A DNA stretch of 10,477 bases from Polynucleobacter sp. (lineage in GTDB: Bacteria; Pseudomonadota; Gammaproteobacteria; Burkholderiales; Burkholderiaceae), in contig JALRCP010000019.1 of NCBI GenBank assembly GCA_023257325.1, forward strand, positions 1 to 10,477. The letters run 5' to 3'. A model generated the notes under the pieces. The model was not told where the DNA came from, ran no database searches, and saw nothing but the letters and a program-made list of their open reading frames with translations. The position numbers were made by a program, and so were the translations under genes. This document shows, in pieces, positions 7,765-10,477 of this stretch (positions within the stretch are counted from its first letter, which is position 1; each line of letters opens with the position of its first letter).

Positions 7765-8559
7765 CTAGGCAAGCAATTGAAAATACCTTAGCGCATCAAC
7801 GATTGTTTTGATAATCAAGGCAGAAACCACGGCAATGAATATTTTTCGAATAAAGCCGTTACCGTGCCTTAAAGCATAGTGCGAGCCAAAAATACTACCG
7901 AGGATATTAAGAAGCATCATTGCAAATCCCAGAGCCCAGGCCATGTGCCCAAAGGATGCAAACAGCAGTATGGCTGCAAAATTTGTGGTGGCATTGACCA
8001 ACTTGGTAGCCGCTGACGCATGAAGAAAATCAAAGCCAAAAATTCTTATGAAGCCAATTAAAAGAAAGCTTCCTGTGCCGGGGCCGAAAAAGCCATCATA
8101 AAAACCAACTCCACCCCCCAGCAAAGCCGCATGAATCATTTTCTTTTTCCCATCCACCACCGGCATGTGGCTTGAGCCCATGCTTGGTTGCCTCAAGGTA
8201 TAGATCAATAACCCAATCAAAATGGCCGGCAAAAGCACCCTAAACACATCTGCCGACATGCTTTTAACCACAGCCGCCCCAACAAAAGAACCCACGAATG
8301 CTGACAAGATAGCAGGAGTTAAAATGAAATAAGGCAAATTAACTGACTTTAAATATCTTTTAGCAGCAATTAATGTTCCGCCAATAGAGGCTAATTTATT
8401 GGTGCCGAGCAATGTTGCTGGATTTGAATTGGGATAAATGGCAAAAAGAGCAGGGACCTGAATTAAGCCACCACCTCCAGCAACAGAATCAACAAAGCCC
8501 GCTCCAAAGGCGGCAATAAACAACAATAAAGTTGTCCAATGAAATAAATCAATTTCCAT
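7765..8559 (-). CDS. TSUP-family (TauE/SafE, YfcA-like) membrane transporter
   Basis: An integral membrane protein of 264 residues resembling E. coli YfcA (269 residues), of the TSUP (TauE/SafE) family of sulfite, sulfonate or organic-anion exporters. Two half-repeats carry family motifs: [18 protein letters not shown] (about 21-38) with LGTNKLAS (51-58) in the first half, and [20 protein letters not shown] (about 148-167) with [10 protein letters not shown] (184-193) in the second. About eight hydrophobic segments are visible. The start ATG at 8559 lies inside the end of the GMC gene (11-nt overlap), so the two are co-translated and may work together. The Shine-Dalgarno is weak. The substrate is unknown; YfcA-type members are largely uncharacterised. 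The stop TAG lies 4 nt before the parS palindrome. Confidence 0.9.
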   Translation of the reverse strand: MEIDLFHWTTLLLFIAAFGAGFVDSVAGGGGLIQVPALFAIYPNSNPATLLGTNKLASIGGTLIAAKRYLKSVNLPYFILTPAILSAFVGSFVGAAVVKSMSADVFRVLLPAILIGLLIYTLRQPSMGSSHMPVVDGKKKMIHAALLGGGVGFYDGFFGPGTGSFLLIGFIRIFGFDFLHASAATKLVNATTNFAAILLFASFGHMAWALGFAMMLLNILGSIFGSHYALRHGNGFIRKIFIAVVSALIIKTIVDALRYFQLLA

Positions 8560-10186
8560 TGGGGTCTTTGCTTAACAGTAAGTCTGCTAATTTTTCTGCA
8601 ATCATCATCGTTGGCGCAGCCGTATTCCCTGAGGTAATCGTAGGCATCACGCTGGCATCTGCAACGCGCAATCTTTGAACTCCAAAAACCCTTAATTTTG
8701 AATCAACCACAGCCATGGGGTCAGTTGACACGCCCATCTTGCAAGTTCCTACAGGATGGAAAATAGTTGTTCCAATATTTCCAATTTCTTCTAACAACTG
8801 CTCATTTGATTGAGCCTTGATGCCTGGCCGATACTCTTTGGCTTCATATTCAGCGAAAGCTGGCTGACCCACAATCGAACGTGTTAATTTCACCGAATCA
8901 ACGGCCACTTTTTTATCATCATCCGTACTCAAATAATTTGGATCAATGACTGGGGGAGCCAATGGGTCTGGTGTTGCAATATGAACGGAGCCGCGCGAGC
9001 TTGGCCTCAGGTTACAAACACTCGCGGTAAAAGCATTAAAGGTGTGAAGTGGATCCCCAAATTTATCCAGAGATAGCGGTTGAACGTGATACTGAATATT
9101 GGGTCGCTCTTGCTCCTCAGAAGATTTGGCAAATGCGCCTAACTGAGATGGCGCCATCGACATGGGTCCGCTTCGGGTTAATAAATATTGAATGCCGATT
9201 GAAAGCTTTCCCCACCAATGAGACGCCAACTTATTTAAGGTTTTAAGCCCCTTAATTTTGTAGACCATTCGAATTTGCAAATGGTCCTGCAAGTTTTCAC
9301 CGACCCCGGGCAAATGTTGAATCATTGGTATTCCGATAGGCTCAAGTCTGTCTTTGTTGCCAATACCAGAGCGCTCCAGAATTTGTACAGAGCCAATCGA
9401 TCCAGCACACAAAATTACCTCTCCAGAGGTTTTTGCTTCCTGATGGATGCCATTCACAGAAAAAGAAGCGCCAACACACCGAGACCCCTCAAAAATTAAA
9501 CGATTAACTCCAGCGGAGGTCAACGCGGTTAAATTTTTGCGGTGACGAATCGGCTTGATAAATGCTTGTGAAGCATTGAGACGCCAGCCATTTTTTTGTG
9601 AAACATCAAAATAGGAAGAGCCAAAATTACTGCCCCGATTGAAATCTTCTACAGGGGGAATGCCCGCTTGTTCGGCGGCATGTCGAAACACATCAAGCAC
9701 TTTCCACTTCAAGCGCTGTTTATCAACCCGCCACTCACCACCCACCCCATGAAAGTCTGAGGGGCCAGAATGATAATCTTCCATTTTTTTAAAATGCTTC
9801 AAGACCGCATCCCAAGACCATGAAGGGTCTTCGGCTTGAGTTGCCCACGCATCATAATCTTGAGACTGCCCGCGCATATAAATCATCCCATTAATTGAGG
9901 ATGAACCGCCCAAGACTTTTCCTCTTGGATAAATCAAGCTTCTATGATTTAAGCCATGCTGTTCTTTGGTTTTAAAAAGCCAATCTGTTTTAGGATTGTT
10001 AATGCAATACAAATATCCAACTGGGATGTGTATCCACAGATAACTATCTTTAGCGCCCGCATCAATTAATAGGACATTCTTCCTGGAATCGGCTGACAAT
10101 CGATTGGCCAAAACACAACCCGCACTACCAGCCCCAACAATAATGTAGTCATACACTTTTTCGGTTGAGTAGGCCGATACAGTCAT
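8549..10186 (-). CDS. GMC-family FAD-dependent oxidoreductase (choline/alcohol dehydrogenase-like)
   Basis: A cytoplasmic-type flavoprotein of 545 residues in the glucose-methanol-choline family, which oxidises alcohol groups. The N-terminal FAD motif is [17 protein letters not shown] (14-30, GxGxxG at 18-23), followed by the acidic strand end LLIDAG (39-44). Signature 1 spans [21 protein letters not shown] (86-106). Signature 2 resembles [22 protein letters not shown] (255-276). The C-terminal end carries FHPVGTC (476-482, catalytic H477) and [26 protein letters not shown] (510-535, with N521 as the second active-site residue). No signal peptide is visible. It is near BetA in form but lacks a choline-specific context (no betaine aldehyde dehydrogenase beside it), so I leave the substrate open. 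It starts 4 nt after the DUF3717 gene and overlaps the transporter gene by 11 nt. Confidence 0.95.
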   Translation of the reverse strand: MTVSAYSTEKVYDYIIVGAGSAGCVLANRLSADSRKNVLLIDAGAKDSYLWIHIPVGYLYCINNPKTDWLFKTKEQHGLNHRSLIYPRGKVLGGSSSINGMIYMRGQSQDYDAWATQAEDPSWSWDAVLKHFKKMEDYHSGPSDFHGVGGEWRVDKQRLKWKVLDVFRHAAEQAGIPPVEDFNRGSNFGSSYFDVSQKNGWRLNASQAFIKPIRHRKNLTALTSAGVNRLIFEGSRCVGASFSVNGIHQEAKTSGEVILCAGSIGSVQILERSGIGNKDRLEPIGIPMIQHLPGVGENLQDHLQIRMVYKIKGLKTLNKLASHWWGKLSIGIQYLLTRSGPMSMAPSQLGAFAKSSEEQERPNIQYHVQPLSLDKFGDPLHTFNAFTASVCNLRPSSRGSVHIATPDPLAPPVIDPNYLSTDDDKKVAVDSVKLTRSIVGQPAFAEYEAKEYRPGIKAQSNEQLLEEIGNIGTTIFHPVGTCKMGVSTDPMAVVDSKLRVFGVQRLRVADASVMPTITSGNTAAPTMMIAEKLADLLLSKDPNGN

Positions 10187-10190
10187 TGAA

Positions 10191-10409
10191 TCAGTTCTGT
10201 CTTTTTAAATATTCGCGCCAAGCCGCCTGAGCACTTTCACTCAGGGAGTCTACGGGTATGCGCTGGGAAGACTGCATAATCATCAAAGCATAAGGCTTTG
10301 CAAGAGACGCTGCTTGAGGGCAAAGCTGTAAAGCCTCGCCAACCGATGGTGAGGATTCTCTCCAATAATTAATGGCTGCCTCAAGTTCTTGAATAGAAAT
10401 AAACAACAT
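10191..10409 (-). CDS. DUF3717 family small protein
   Basis: A protein of 72 residues with no known function. The segment [18 protein letters not shown] (about 5-22) and the middle part [21 protein letters not shown] (about 36-56) fit the DUF3717 family as I remember it, a short family from Burkholderiales. It is soluble and mainly helical by appearance, with no signal peptide, membrane segment or metal-binding cluster (one Cys only). The ATG at 10409 has a GGTG ribosome-site-like sequence just upstream. It follows the SET-domain gene by 9 nt and precedes the GMC gene by 4 nt. The family assignment is from memory of the pattern and not a search. Confidence 0.8.
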   Translation of the reverse strand: MLFISIQELEAAINYWRESSPSVGEALQLCPQAASLAKPYALMIMQSSQRIPVDSLSESAQAAWREYLKRQN

Positions 10410-10418
10410 GGAACACCG

Positions 10419-10477
10419 TTAATTAGCAAGCATCGTGCCACGACAATTTTTATTGCCGCAACGACATTCATAGTCTT
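10419..10477 (-). CDS. SET-domain protein, C-terminal end (cut by window edge)
   Basis: Only the last 18 codons are in the window, reading DYECRCGNKNCRGTMLAN and then TAA. The CxCxxxxC arrangement followed by RGTML is the post-SET cysteine motif, which binds zinc next to the active site in SET-domain lysine methyltransferases. Short SET proteins with this ending occur in Burkholderiales, often as small stand-alone enzymes of unknown target. The frame runs off the window edge, so the SET domain itself is not visible and the call depends on this motif alone. It ends 9 nt before the DUF3717 gene, in the same direction. Confidence 0.7.
   Translation of the reverse strand, partial: DYECRCGNKNCRGTMLAN

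Noticed and set aside
10283..10471. Open frame of 62 codons overlapping the DUF3717 gene and the SET-domain end
   Set aside because: It is out of frame with two recognisable coding segments and has no family resemblance.

Overview
The window looks like chromosomal DNA of a betaproteobacterium of the order Burkholderiales, most likely Burkholderiaceae and close to Polynucleobacter. The reasons are the AT-leaning base use, a DUF3717-type small protein (a family I know mainly from Burkholderiales), and the block mnmG-rsmG-parA-parB-atpIBEFHA. The genus is inference; no rRNA is present. Every gene lies on the minus strand, so transcription runs from high to low coordinates. Genes are tightly packed and no gene-free stretch exceeds about 95 bases.

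Right part (10477 to about 7765): the last 18 codons of a SET-domain protein, a 72-residue DUF3717 protein, a 545-residue GMC-family FAD oxidoreductase, and a 264-residue TSUP (YfcA-like) membrane transporter. Gaps are 9 and 4 nt, followed by an 11-nt overlap, so this looks like one transcription unit. The substrates of the oxidoreductase and transporter cannot be read from the sequence.

Middle part (7764 to 3386): a 93-nt intergenic region holds an exact parS centromere site inside a 24-bp perfect palindrome and a good sigma70-like promoter. After it come mnmG (tRNA wobble-uridine modification), rsmG (16S rRNA m7G methyltransferase), parA and parB (chromosome segregation). A second exact parS lies inside the mnmG reading frame. 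As given, mnmG has a 1-nt frameshift in a G run that splits it into 268- and 371-residue frames just before a catalytic cysteine. Joined, they give the expected full-length protein of about 639 residues. A sequencing or assembly error, or a very recent mutation, is the likeliest explanation.

Left part (3373 to 1): the F1Fo ATP synthase operon atpI-atpB-atpE-atpF-atpH-atpA. atpA is cut by the window edge just before its Walker A motif. Expression signals include a U-rich leader with a strong Shine-Dalgarno before atpE, a perfect 8-bp stem hairpin between atpE and atpF, a GTG start for atpF, and a possible promoter overlapping the 5' end of atpI.

Overall this is a conserved housekeeping region joining RNA modification, chromosome partitioning and energy conservation. 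I do not see a clearly new system. The items most worth checking are the mnmG frameshift, the two parS sites next to or inside mnmG, the atp expression signals, and the GMC-TSUP pair of unknown substrate.
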